Shown one piece after another: positions 24,626 to 32,377 of a DNA stretch of 64,000 nt. The notes beneath the pieces were generated by a model, which was given only the letters and a program-made list of their open reading frames with translations, was not told the DNA's origin and made no database searches. The stretch's first letter is position 1; each line of letters opens with the position of its first letter. The translations under genes were made by a program, and so were the position numbers. The DNA is taken from NCBI GenBank assembly GCA_963623365.1, contig CAVFJY010000001.1:124001-188000 (forward strand), given 5' to 3'. The DNA is from UBA2834 sp963623365 (lineage in GTDB: Bacteria; Patescibacteriota; Saccharimonadia; Saccharimonadales; Saccharimonadaceae).

Positions 24626-26980
24626 TTACATACCTGGAATATGGTAGGCGCTAGGGTCGGACGGATAAATCTGGTCCTGCATCACTGGATTTACCCCCTG
24701 AACGGCAGCACTGGCGCTTTGGCCATAATATTGGCTATTGCCCGCGCTCAGGGTTGGCTGATCTTCAGGCACAGCTGGCGCGATAGGCGCAACAGAAGTT
24801 TCAACCGGCAAAACTGGCTCAGGCATAGTCGGCACAGCGACAGGAGCCGCAGGCTGAGATTGGACCATTGGATTGGTAGCCTGAATTTGTTCGGCATAAG
24901 CTTGAGCGGTTGGCAAATCGGCTGGATTAGCAACGGGCAACGAGGCCTCCGGTGCGAACGGCGCAGGTGCAGGCGGCAGAATGCCGTTCGGATCAGGCAT
25001 AGGTAAGGCATTCGCATATTCGACTGGCACGACAGGCTGCGGCGCAGGTGCTTGCATAGTAGCGGCGACAGGCGTAGCCGCAACTCCCGGCATTTGTGGC
25101 GCAGCAACAGACGCAGCTTCGACGGGCACTTGAACTGGCTCAGCCACGAGTGGCTCGGCAAGCGCCTCGTTCATCATGGCGGAGTAATCTTTTGGCAAAG
25201 CTGGCGCTTGGATATTTTGATTGAGCGGCGCAATATTCTTAATACCAGAAGCGGAAGCGAGTTCAGTCATGACAGGATTTTGCGCAGCGGCGACGGGCAT
25301 ACTGGCGGCAACCATCTGGTCAAGTTGCGCGGCCGCTTCGGCTTGTTGACGCGCAGCAGCGGCAGCGGCTTTTTGAAGCGCTGCGTCAATGGCGTCTTCG
25401 GCGGCATTATCTTCTGGATTTAAATCCGATTCGTTGAGTGGCTCAGCGACATGCGTTTCGCGCGCGACTTCTTCAGGCGCAACTTCCGGCGCAACAATTA
25501 CGGATTCGGCACTTGGCATTGCTGATCTTGCAGCTGGCGCTGACTCGGGAACAGATGCGGGTTCAGGAATAGGCACGGGCACAGGCGTCTCAATGGCTGG
25601 CGTTGCCGCAGCAGGCGCGGCGACAGTAGGAGCTGGCGCAGTAGCAGGCGCGGCGAGCGGCGCTAAATTAACCGCCTCATTTTTAGGAGTGATGACCGGA
25701 ATGATAGGTGCGGCAACTTCGACGGCTTCAGGAGCGGCATCAGCGGCAGCTTCAGCTGGGGTAGTCTCAATAGCCGACTCAGCCTCGACGAGTGCGGGCA
25801 CAGCTTCTGGCTCTGGCTCAGATTCCGGCTCTGGTTCCGGCGCTGGTTCAATTTTCTCTTCCCCATTTTCATCTAATTCAAAATCGACGGCACCATGGCG
25901 AATTTCCAAAGAAGTTGGATCGGATTTTTTCGCAGGTTTAGGCGTAGGCACGGGAGTCGTCTCGGCTGGCTCCGCCGGCGCGGTCGTGGCATCGGCAGCG
26001 GATTCGTCGACCTGAGCGACGGCTTCGGCGGCAGGTTTGTCGGTCTTAGCGGCAGAATCTTTCTCGAGCGCCTCCAATTCATCAACACTAATGGCGTCAG
26101 GCTCAGCAGGTGCCGCTTTGGCGGCTGACTCGGCGGACGGGGCGGCAGATGTGTCGACGGCTTCGGCATCCTCATTAGCATCAACGACATCAGTCGTAAG
26201 AATATCAACTGGAATACTTGAAGAAATCAATTGCTGATCGGCGCCAGCAGTCATGAGCTTGCTAGCAATGCTGAGCGTCTCTGGTTTAGTGTGTTCATTC
26301 GAGAAACGGTTAGTTGCCGCAACAATACCCGCCATCAAGGCAGTCGCAATTGGCTTATCGACTAATTTGCGTGCTTCTTCTTCTCGTAATTTCTCGGACA
26401 GACGATAAATCATCTCGGAAATAGACGAAGCGTTCGGGTCGCCCCATTCGAGATCGGCAAAGTTACCAGCAACATCGGCATGAATATTAATTGAGCTAGC
26501 ATCATGCATAATGCGACCATATTCCGTTAAGGCAGAGTCAAGGTCAGCAGCGTTAGCAACATTCAGCGCAACAACGAGGTCAACGTTATAATCGCCATGG
26601 CTAAATTCGATATCGCTTTCTTCAATTGTGGTTTTGTATGGCGTAATAAAAACTTTGACATAATCGCCGTCAATTTTGTAGCGAAGGTGGTCGGCCTTCT
26701 CTTTATCGAGGGCAATAATGAAATCTTGCAGACTGTTCGTATTAGTCTCAAAGGTCTTTTCTGGCTCCAAAAATTCAATGGCGTTTGGCACGGCGCCCGA
26801 GAAAATCGCAGTAGCATATTTGCCCATTTTATCCAATATGAAAGTCAAGCCGAGAGCGGCCGAGAGTTCATCGACACTCGGATCCTTAGAGAGAGCAACT
26901 AGTACATTGTCGCTAGTTAAGATACGCTCGGCGACTTGATCGATGATGCTAGTTTTAGCCTGCGATTTTTTATCTGCCAT
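24626..26980 (-). CDS. Degenerate DHH-family phosphoesterase-like protein with long Ala/Pro/Glu tail
   Basis: 784 aa. Residues ~1-260 follow the DHH/NrnA layout: VLVALSKDPSVDELSAALGL, INIHADVAGNFADLEWGDPN then ASSISEMIYRL, and GIVAATNRFSNEHTKPETL. The metal-binding residues of active enzymes (HxxPDxD and the DHH triplet) are replaced, so it is probably not a working nuclease. The remaining ~520 residues are low complexity, rich in Ala, Pro, Glu and Val, without a membrane segment. Start: a TATGCTAAT -10-like box around 27019-27027 lies within a longer reading frame that begins at 27049, so the ATG at 26980 is preferred. Function unknown; perhaps a nucleotide-binding scaffold. Confidence 0.7.
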   Translation of the reverse strand: MADKKSQAKTSIIDQVAERILTSDNVLVALSKDPSVDELSAALGLTFILDKMGKYATAIFSGAVPNAIEFLEPEKTFETNTNSLQDFIIALDKEKADHLRYKIDGDYVKVFITPYKTTIEESDIEFSHGDYNVDLVVALNVANAADLDSALTEYGRIMHDASSINIHADVAGNFADLEWGDPNASSISEMIYRLSEKLREEEARKLVDKPIATALMAGIVAATNRFSNEHTKPETLSIASKLMTAGADQQLISSSIPVDILTTDVVDANEDAEAVDTSAAPSAESAAKAAPAEPDAISVDELEALEKDSAAKTDKPAAEAVAQVDESAADATTAPAEPAETTPVPTPKPAKKSDPTSLEIRHGAVDFELDENGEEKIEPAPEPEPESEPEPEAVPALVEAESAIETTPAEAAADAAPEAVEVAAPIIPVITPKNEAVNLAPLAAPATAPAPTVAAPAAATPAIETPVPVPIPEPASVPESAPAARSAMPSAESVIVAPEVAPEEVARETHVAEPLNESDLNPEDNAAEDAIDAALQKAAAAAARQQAEAAAQLDQMVAASMPVAAAQNPVMTELASASGIKNIAPLNQNIQAPALPKDYSAMMNEALAEPLVAEPVQVPVEAASVAAPQMPGVAATPVAATMQAPAPQPVVPVEYANALPMPDPNGILPPAPAPFAPEASLPVANPADLPTAQAYAEQIQATNPMVQSQPAAPVAVPTMPEPVLPVETSVAPIAPAVPEDQPTLSAGNSQYYGQSASAAVQGVNPVMQDQIYPSDPSAYHIPGM

Positions 26981-27068
26981 TTTGCTGTTTTTCTTGTTTA
27001 TTTTGACCTTATTTGAGTACAGATTAGCATAATCTTTTTGGTTTTGCAAGCCCTTCCCATATGTACAC

Positions 27069-27097
27069 TTTACAATTTTCGCTTTTTAGAATATAAT
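27069..27097 (+). promoter_or_regulatory. Sigma70-type promoter of rpsT
   Basis: TTTACA (27069-27074), 17-nt spacer, TATAAT (27092-27097). AAGGAAAG follows as Shine-Dalgarno before the ATG at 27139. Confidence 0.7.
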
Positions 27098-27138
27098 ATA
27101 CATCAATTGAAAATAATAAGTTAAGGAAAGATATTTAA

Positions 27139-27525
27139 ATGCCGATTATTAAATCCGCAAAGAAGGCTGCGCGCCAAGCAGAAAAGCGTCGTAGCAACAA
27201 CCAGCAGATCAAGAAGACTATTCGTAGTGCTCTGAAGGATTTCCATGCAAAGCCAAGCGCCGAAAAGCTTGCGATTGTGCAATCCGAATATGACAAAGCC
27301 GTAAAGAAAGGCTTATTGAAGAAGAATACCGCTAGCCGCCGCAAAGCGAAATTGGCCGCCTTCGCAAAAGCAAATGACATGAAATTAGTTGCCAGCAAGA
27401 AAGTTGCGCCAAAAGCTGAAAAAGCAGTTATCGCCGAAAAGCCTGCCGCAAAAACAGCAGCTAAGAAAGCTACCGCCAAAAAGCCAACAGCTAAGAAGAC
27501 AACAACGAAAAAAGCTGAGAAATAA
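27139..27525 (+). CDS. rpsT: Small ribosomal subunit protein bS20
   Basis: 128 aa. Residues 1-~85 are the S20 fold (MPIIKSAKKAARQAEKRR, TIRSALKDF, ASRRKAKLAAF). Beyond that it carries an extra ~40-residue tail built from Lys/Ala/Thr repeats (TAAKKATAKKPTAKKTT), not part of standard S20, which may add RNA contacts. Single-gene unit with its own promoter and terminator. Confidence 0.94.
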   Translation: MPIIKSAKKAARQAEKRRSNNQQIKKTIRSALKDFHAKPSAEKLAIVQSEYDKAVKKGLLKKNTASRRKAKLAAFAKANDMKLVASKKVAPKAEKAVIAEKPAAKTAAKKATAKKPTAKKTTTKKAEK

Positions 27526-27540
27526 ATATCTTAATACAAA

Positions 27541-27567
27541 AATCTCCCACTAACGGGAGATTTTTTC
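27541..27567 (+). terminator. Terminator after rpsT
   Basis: Stem AATCTCCC/GGGAGATT, 6-nt loop, T run. Abuts the stop of the convergent CYTH gene. Confidence 0.85.
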
Positions 27568-28136
27568 TAGCCAACAATTGTTTCGTGCGCAGATGAATTG
27601 ATAATTTCTGCGTAAGTTTGGTCGAGCGGCTGCCCTTGCTTGACGTTGAGTACGCGAAAAGTTTCGATGAGGTCTTCCCTCGCGGCATGCGGGTCATCTT
27701 CGTCGGACAAATCAGATTCGATTTTGGCATAATAACCCGGAAGACTATCGATTTTATCGATATAAATTTTAATCGTATTACCCATATTGAGTTCTTCGCG
27801 ACGACGACTAATTTCGGCTTTGAGCTCATAGCCAAGTTGATAAAGAATGCGAGCAGCTTCGGAATAATCCTTAAAGACAATCGCATTGGCGATATCGATT
27901 TTCTTTTCTTCGAAATGGCGACGCAGAACGAGCGCATAAACTGCGTCTTTATTGGGGTCTTTGACAATTGTGCGCAAAGACAAGCGCGGCATAGCCTTGT
28001 CGCGGTTATAATTGCGCGGCACAAAAATACGATCATGTTGCCAATATGGCTCGCTAAATTTGAAATTAATTTCTTCGAGCGTCGAGACGAATTCGGCGCG
28101 GCTGGTTAATTTCATTTTGACGATAGATTTTTTCAT
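27567..28136 (-). CDS. CYTH-domain protein
   Basis: 189 aa. The CYTH (CyaB/thiamine triphosphatase) tunnel fold is suggested by alternating charged motifs: DRIFVPRNYN, LSLRTIVKD, YALVLRRHFEEKK, KAEISRRREEL and YYAKIESDLSDED. Family members hydrolyse or cyclise triphosphorylated compounds with divalent metal; the substrate cannot be told here. The frame is open upstream, but GGAGG just before the ATG at 28136 fixes the start, 7 nt after the rnhA stop. It forms an operon with rnhA. Confidence 0.75.
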   Translation of the reverse strand: MKKSIVKMKLTSRAEFVSTLEEINFKFSEPYWQHDRIFVPRNYNRDKAMPRLSLRTIVKDPNKDAVYALVLRRHFEEKKIDIANAIVFKDYSEAARILYQLGYELKAEISRRREELNMGNTIKIYIDKIDSLPGYYAKIESDLSDEDDPHAAREDLIETFRVLNVKQGQPLDQTYAEIINSSAHETIVG

Positions 28137-28143
28137 AATCCTC

Positions 28144-28536
28144 CTACAAGCTAGCGCCAGCACGGGCTTTATTGGCCCATTCGTCGGCGAGTTCATTGCC
28201 GTCGGTACCAACATGACCGCGCGTCCAAGTTAGTTTTACGTCGGGATGTGCAAGATAAAGCGTATAAAGCTCTTTGACGAGTTCGAGATTCTTGATTGGG
28301 CCAGATTTTTTCGTCCAGCCATTTTTCTGCCAACCGGCCGCCCATTTGGTTACAACANNNNNNNNNNCGCCAGCTTGGGCGATTTGATAAGCGGCGATCA
28401 ATGCCTGCGCCTCCATGCGAATGTTTGTGGAATCAGCTTCGCGGCCGAGAGCGACTGGCGCACCGTCGCAAATAACAGCATAGCCGCCTGGACCTGGGTT
28501 AGGACTTGCGCTACCGTCCGTGTAATAATAAGACAT
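28144..28536 (-). CDS. rnhA: Ribonuclease HI, interrupted by a 10-N gap
   Basis: Cuts the RNA strand of RNA-DNA hybrids. Visible: YTDGSASPNPGPGG (first catalytic Asp), MEAQALIAAY (Glu), TKWAAGWQKNGW, and WTRGHVGTDGNELAD (His and last Asp). Ten Ns at 28358-28367 fall where the TDS motif with the third catalytic Asp should be. About 10 residues seem to be missing against the family spacing, so the gap is likely ~40 bases in reality. The ATG at 28536 has a TATAAT box 6 nt before it (leaderless type). Confidence 0.88.
   Translation of the reverse strand: MSYYYTDGSASPNPGPGGYAVICDGAPVALGREADSTNIRMEAQALIAAYQIAQAGXXXXVVTKWAAGWQKNGWTKKSGPIKNLELVKELYTLYLAHPDVKLTWTRGHVGTDGNELADEWANKARAGASL
28358..28367. 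other. Assembly gap (10 Ns)
   Basis: Run of ten N inside rnhA. Probably a fixed-length placeholder rather than a true length; see rnhA. Confidence 0.95.
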
Positions 28537-28542
28537 GCTTAT

Positions 28543-28548
28543 ATTATA
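28543..28548 (-). promoter_or_regulatory. -10 box of rnhA (leaderless type)
   Basis: TATAAT with a 6-nt gap to the rnhA ATG. Confidence 0.55.
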
Positions 28549-28591
28549 ACATCTCTCGATTTTTTGTCCGCCTGTGGTAAAATAGAGCCAT

Positions 28592-28678
28592 GCCCGCGTG
28601 GCGGAATTGGCAGACGCGCTAGCTTCAGGTGCTAGTGCCCTCACGGGCGTGCTGGTTCAACTCCAGTCGCGGGCACCA
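28592..28678 (+). tRNA. tRNA-Leu (anticodon CAG)
   Basis: Class II tRNA of 87 nt with a long variable arm: acceptor GCCCGCG/CGCGGGC, anticodon stem CTAGC/GCTAG with loop TTCAGGT (anticodon CAG, reads CUG), variable arm TGCCCTCACGGGCG, T-loop TTCAACT, encoded CCA. TAAAAT lies a few nt upstream. The 3' end seems to have served as an integration site. Confidence 0.95.
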
Positions 28679-28938
28679 GACCTAGTCCCGTTGGACAAGG
28701 CAGCATTAAAGATGCGTTCGAGAGGCTTCTTCCATCTGAAAGAGACCTCATTTTTGTTGGAAATTTGTAGATCCATAACTAGATTTCGCGCTAACTGGTC
28801 CTTTTGCCAAGAGTCGGCACTTTTCATCTTGTCAGCCAGAGGAATAAGCTGGTTCGTAAGTTCATCCATTATTTCTTGAACTTGGTCAGGATCGAAGATT
28901 TTATCGTTTATTTCGTCGCGTTCAGCTTGTAGAACCAT
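28657..28938 (-). pseudogene. Remnant resembling the C-terminal end of a large serine recombinase
   Basis: 93-codon minus-strand frame. The middle part (LADKMKSADSWQKDQLARNL, then NEVSFRWKKPLERIF) resembles the closing segment of large serine recombinases, where a W/K/Q-L-R helix is followed by a KPL-IF strand. No catalytic domain is present. The last dozen codons run into the tRNA-Leu gene, so the true end is lost or altered. A second short frame ends in a TAATG overlap with its ATG. Assignment is by eye and tentative; it could instead be an unrelated small gene. Confidence 0.35.
28669..28678 (+). repeat. Candidate attL: 3' end of tRNA-Leu
   Basis: GCGGGCACCA, the last ten bases of the tRNA gene, is repeated in the same orientation at 29822-29831. 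Confidence 0.45.
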
Positions 28939-29090
28939 TATTGCTTCGCGGCATTCTTGGTTATGAATATTAGTCCGCCGTCTTTCGACTTCTTATAGAA
29001 GTGTTTTCGTGATATCAATTTTATTGATCCTTTAGGGATGCGCTCAGCATACTGAACGGTATAACTCTATTATAATGCTTAAACTAAAAA

Positions 29091-29342
29091 ATGATTAATA
29101 AGATCAAACAAACTTTACTCAATAGCGGCTGTAAGCAAGAATTCATCAACGAAAAAGAAGTCTTTGTTAGGAGCAATCTATATATTAGAATAGATTATGT
29201 CATAGATTGGGATGAATATATTATTGAAACTGCGGAATCTAAAGAAGATGCAGAAAACAACCTCTTTGAGGATTCAGACTACATAAAGTCCACAGCAACC
29301 GACGAAGAAATTAAAGAAACAATTGCTAGTTGCATAAACTAG
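29091..29342 (+). CDS. Small acidic protein, unknown
   Basis: 83 aa, not recognised. Lys-rich start, then strongly acidic (DWDEYIIETAESKEDAENNLFEDSDY), no membrane segment. A TATAAT at 29071-29076 lies 14 nt before the ATG and no Shine-Dalgarno is present. It sits inside the suspected decayed element and is visibly more AT-rich than flanking genes, which suggests transfer. Size and charge recall immunity or antitoxin proteins, but nothing specific supports that. Confidence 0.5.
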   Translation: MINKIKQTLLNSGCKQEFINEKEVFVRSNLYIRIDYVIDWDEYIIETAESKEDAENNLFEDSDYIKSTATDEEIKETIASCIN

Positions 29343-29578
29343 ATGACCGAGCAAGAATAGCCTTGCAGACAGCAGGACTATTTTTGTCATTGTCCATTAT
29401 ATGAAATTTGCGTTCTTCTGGCGGTAGTTTTTGGTCTTCTATGACCATGTCCAACAAGCAATTGGCCATTGGCCAGCCTAGTCATTCGCATTATATCTTC
29501 CTCGATTGGCTAGTATTCTTCTTTCTTCTGTTTAGCCATTTTATGATCCTTTGTTATATTAGTATCTTCATTTTATAT

Positions 29579-29623
29579 CATTGACATTGAAAGCTCTTAA
29601 ATAGAGCCTTCTCATTGACAATG
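29579..29623. repeat. Imperfect inverted repeat
   Basis: Arms of about 20 nt (CATTGACATTGAAAGCTCTT against the reverse complement of its right side) around a few A/T bases, with two or three mismatches or bulges. No T run, so not a clear terminator. Confidence 0.5.
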
Positions 29624-29821
29624 AATCTATCCGCTCCATGCCATTACCTCTATTAATATTACTAATAGTTCGTAATTTGTCTCGCCGTCATAAATTTAAT
29701 AGACAAAATCTTATAGCTCAGGGCTGAGACTACTGTCAACCAAAACATAAGCAGGTCGCCAATTTGGATTCAGAATTACGTATTCAACGACCTCACAGAG
29801 TGATTCATAAAGGTTTGGATT

Positions 29822-29831
29822 GCGGGCACCA
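29822..29831 (+). repeat. Candidate attR: copy of the tRNA-Leu 3' end
   Basis: GCGGGCACCA repeated 1153 bp from the tRNA-Leu 3' end, just before the terminator of the pilin operon. A 10-base match is short but has low chance probability in this interval. Confidence 0.4.
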
Positions 29832-29844
29832 AGATTGAATAAAA

Positions 29845-29872
29845 AAATACCCCCGAATCGGGGGTATTTTTT
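29845..29872. terminator. Bidirectional terminator at the end of the minor-pilin operon
   Basis: Stem AATACCCCCG/CGGGGGTATT with an AAT loop, flanked by an A run and a T run. Lies ~75 nt past the stop of the PilX-like gene on the minus strand. Confidence 0.85.
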
Positions 29873-29896
29873 ACTGTATTGCTTTTCTAGTTAGAG

Positions 29897-29934
29897 CTGC
29901 CAGAGTTGTAGCATTTTTCATAGATATGAGTGTC
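29897..29934. repeat. 38-bp direct repeat, copy 1 (outside the PilX-like gene)
   Basis: Identical to 29961-29998, offset 64 bp. Encodes DTHIYEKCYNSGS on the minus strand, a second copy of the protein's C-terminus that follows its stop codon. Confidence 0.9.
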
Positions 29935-29947
29935 TAATTGCCCGATT

Positions 29948-31504
29948 TTATTTCGCATTACTGCCAGAGTTGTAGCATTTTTCATAGATATGAGTGTCCG
30001 TATCTCTATATTTGTCGCCATCCGCGGTATAGGTAGTGGTAACAATTTTGCCATCCTTAACGGAAGTCGTTTGTGAGAAGCAGTTATCAGTGACCCAGAA
30101 ATTTTTATTAACATCGCCCGTTACGCTGAGCGCACTATCTGGATACGGGAAGTAAGTATTAACCATCTCGAGACGTGATTCGACGCGACGGAAGAGGTCG
30201 GCGGCGCGACCAGTTGAGTCGACGGTTGGCTGCACGCCAAAGAAGTTGACAGTATCACAACCGCCATCAGCTTTACTAGTATTTGTAATCTTAGAGTCAT
30301 TGTTTTTGCAACTCTTCAGAGCGATGCGCACGGTAGTTTCCGGATTACGGTATGGCAGGCTAACACGAAAGAACATGGTCGTAGCATTGCGCTTCTTTGT
30401 GCTGCTAGCATAATTCTGATAGGAGTCAGTACTGTAGTCATAAACCGAAGTAACGACTGGATCCGGGATAACAATGTCGGCAGTACAAGCATAGCTAAAG
30501 CTATTATCACCATCTTTAACAGTGCCATCTAGATTAAATTTTGTACATTTTACGTCCATCGGGAAATTGTAGGTCTTTTGCGCGGAAGCGGCAAAACCAG
30601 TGCTGAGAGTATTGCCGATATGAGTAGAGCCAGTATCTCCCGAGCCGCCAACGTCGCTATTAGTCGGGCGCAAGGTAAGCGTGCCGCGGTTGGTCGTTGT
30701 GCCATTGGAAGCATAGAACTGATTAAGGCCAAATGCTTCATTAGTTTGAAAGAGCTCAATCTTCAAATAAGGCGCAACGGTAGCCAGACTGCTAAAGTCG
30801 CTCACGGAATAATTGGCAGCAGTAGCGTCGTCTTGGTTCATATGGGTAATATTAATGGTGTTATTATTTTCGACAAGGCGGTACATAGTTGTATCAATGT
30901 TGCCAGTCGAGCTGAGCTTCTCCATATCGGCATCACTAAACCATTGAACGACGATACGATTAATCTCGTTGATGCCATTGCCGTTATCATCTTCGTCGCG
31001 CACGCGCACCGGAATAATTTTGGAGGAATTATTTTTATTTAGCTTAGCAATATAGTCAGGGCTCTCGACATCAATCTTGACACAAGTATAGGCCTGGTCG
31101 ATTGATCTAGCGGTAGACTCAATAGATTTGTTGCTGGTTTCAGAAGAGGAGATGAGAGTTTCTTTTTCGCCAGTGGTAATATTGCGCGCTTCGCGAATCA
31201 CGTCGCAGTTGTCTTCGGCATTCTCGGCTTCCAGTGCATTTGAGATGCGTGTACATTCTTCGCGACCGACGCGATTATTCGTACTTTGACAGTTTTGGTA
31301 TTTAAGTAAGATAACTTTGGCATCCTCAACGCCTGCCATGGCAGAGTTGTAAGCAGATTGAGAAAGGCTATAGTTGTTAGTTAGCTGCGATTCCGATAAC
31401 ATAATGCGCACAAAGCTGAGTGCGATAATGCTTAACAGCATTGCCGTAAAGATTACGACATACATCGATGCTGCTCCCCGCTTGGTTTTAGTTTGTGTAA
31501 TCAT
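29948..31504 (-). CDS. PilX-like minor pilin
   Basis: 518 aa. The N-terminus KRGAASMYVVIFTAMLLSII, then a helix leading into SQSAYNSAMAGVEDAKVILL, matches PilX-type proteins, which begin RGAA and lack the Glu5 of other pilins. The large outside part has many Cys (QNCQS, DNCD, KSCKN), likely disulfide bonded. Starts with AGGAGGT 3-4 nt before the ATG, 9 nt after the PilW-like gene. Last gene of the fimT-pilV-pilW-pilX-like order. The final codons (DTHIYEKCYNSGS) are duplicated just downstream. Much longer than Pseudomonas PilX (~195 aa). Confidence 0.75.
   Translation of the reverse strand: MITQTKTKRGAASMYVVIFTAMLLSIIALSFVRIMLSESQLTNNYSLSQSAYNSAMAGVEDAKVILLKYQNCQSTNNRVGREECTRISNALEAENAEDNCDVIREARNITTGEKETLISSSETSNKSIESTARSIDQAYTCVKIDVESPDYIAKLNKNNSSKIIPVRVRDEDDNGNGINEINRIVVQWFSDADMEKLSSTGNIDTTMYRLVENNNTINITHMNQDDATAANYSVSDFSSLATVAPYLKIELFQTNEAFGLNQFYASNGTTTNRGTLTLRPTNSDVGGSGDTGSTHIGNTLSTGFAASAQKTYNFPMDVKCTKFNLDGTVKDGDNSFSYACTADIVIPDPVVTSVYDYSTDSYQNYASSTKKRNATTMFFRVSLPYRNPETTVRIALKSCKNNDSKITNTSKADGGCDTVNFFGVQPTVDSTGRAADLFRRVESRLEMVNTYFPYPDSALSVTGDVNKNFWVTDNCFSQTTSVKDGKIVTTTYTADGDKYRDTDTHIYEKCYNSGSNAK
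29961..29998. repeat. 38-bp direct repeat, copy 2 (inside the PilX-like gene)
   Basis: Covers the last codons of the PilX-like gene; the twin copy lies 64 bp downstream. Recombination or slippage between them would replace the ending GSNAK by GSSN. Confidence 0.9.
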
Positions 31505-31513
31505 ATACCTCCT

Positions 31514-32377
31514 CTATCTTGAACCATAACCATTTACATCTTCTGCTTCACCAGTCTGGCGAACGACGAAATCGAATTTATTGACAGCGCAATAATTAAA
31601 ATCTATTGAACTATATTCTAGATCTGAGCTATCAAGCTCGACCGGAATCTCTTGGCCGGAACAATAGTCGCCATTGCTCAAAATATTAACGCCACCTTTC
31701 TTGGTTGCAAGAATGAAGCTGATCGGATACAGCGCATGGCCAGTCGTGTCGCTCTGAGTTGCTGGCAGGACAGTAAAATCATAGAGGGCAAGATCGGACT
31801 CATCGTCGTTAATTAAATTAACAATCTGGTCTTCGTCAATTTCGAAATTGCGGTTGTTAACCTTGTCTTCGTTGAATTTCTCGCAGTAACTGCGATCATA
31901 ATCGGGTACGCGAATAAATTTATAAACATGTTCGCCGGTAGCATTAGTAATTGTAATCGCGTCGTCATTGCCCTCGAAAGTAGTTAGAGTTTGCGCGGTA
32001 TTCCAGATATAGGTATATGAGCCGGTACAAAATAGGCCGGAGCTCTGAGTCTTACCGTCGGTCTGCTTTTTAGTGTCATCTGAGCCAGTATAGTAAGTGA
32101 AGTATTCGGAGCGCTTAGCAACGATACTCTCAGCAGTAACGTTACCAGATGCCGACACTTCTGGGTTGAGCGATTCTTGAATCGGCGAGCTCTGCACAAT
32201 TTTAGTAACGTCGTCAATTAATTCCCTGCCAACAGCATTGACGGAACGAATCGAGAGGCCTTTTTGGTAGATGCCAGTAATGCGGATTGTAAGAATCGCG
32301 ATCATCAACAACATGGTGGAAAATAGACCCATGGCAAGCACAAATTCAATAATCGTGAAAGCTTTCTTGCTTTTCAT
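31514..32377 (-). CDS. PilW-like minor pilin
   Basis: 287 aa. Class III-type prepilin signal KKAFTIIEFVLAMGLFSTML: cleavage expected before Phe, Glu at +5, then a ~20-residue hydrophobic helix. The residue before cleavage is Ala rather than the usual Gly. The globular part has paired Cys and acidic loops. Its ATG overlaps the stop of the PilV-like gene (TAATG), with AGAGGT upstream. Would be assembled with the other minor pilins at the pilus tip by family knowledge. Confidence 0.78.
   Translation of the reverse strand: MKSKKAFTIIEFVLAMGLFSTMLLMIAILTIRITGIYQKGLSIRSVNAVGRELIDDVTKIVQSSPIQESLNPEVSASGNVTAESIVAKRSEYFTYYTGSDDTKKQTDGKTQSSGLFCTGSYTYIWNTAQTLTTFEGNDDAITITNATGEHVYKFIRVPDYDRSYCEKFNEDKVNNRNFEIDEDQIVNLINDDESDLALYDFTVLPATQSDTTGHALYPISFILATKKGGVNILSNGDYCSGQEIPVELDSSDLEYSSIDFNYCAVNKFDFVVRQTGEAEDVNGYGSR

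Larger units (their letters stand above)
29343..29840. other. AT-rich gene-poor stretch of the suspected integrative element
   Basis: No convincing gene. Only short frames are seen on the minus strand: a 47-codon frame ending at 29339 (start MANCLLDMVIEDQKLPPEER) and, just upstream, one that opens MAKQKKEEY and stops at once. They look like pieces of broken genes. The stretch also holds an inverted repeat and the second copy of the tRNA-Leu end. Confidence 0.5.

Noticed and set aside
25389..26015. Plus-strand frame of 208 codons rich in Ala/Gly/Ser
   Set aside because: Mirror of the low-complexity tail of the DHH-like gene; composition effect only.
24626..26980. Active NrnA-type nuclease
   Set aside because: Metal-binding DxD and DHH residues are not found at the expected places.
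29579..29623. Insertion sequence end
   Set aside because: The inverted repeat arms are adjacent (hairpin) and no transposase is nearby.
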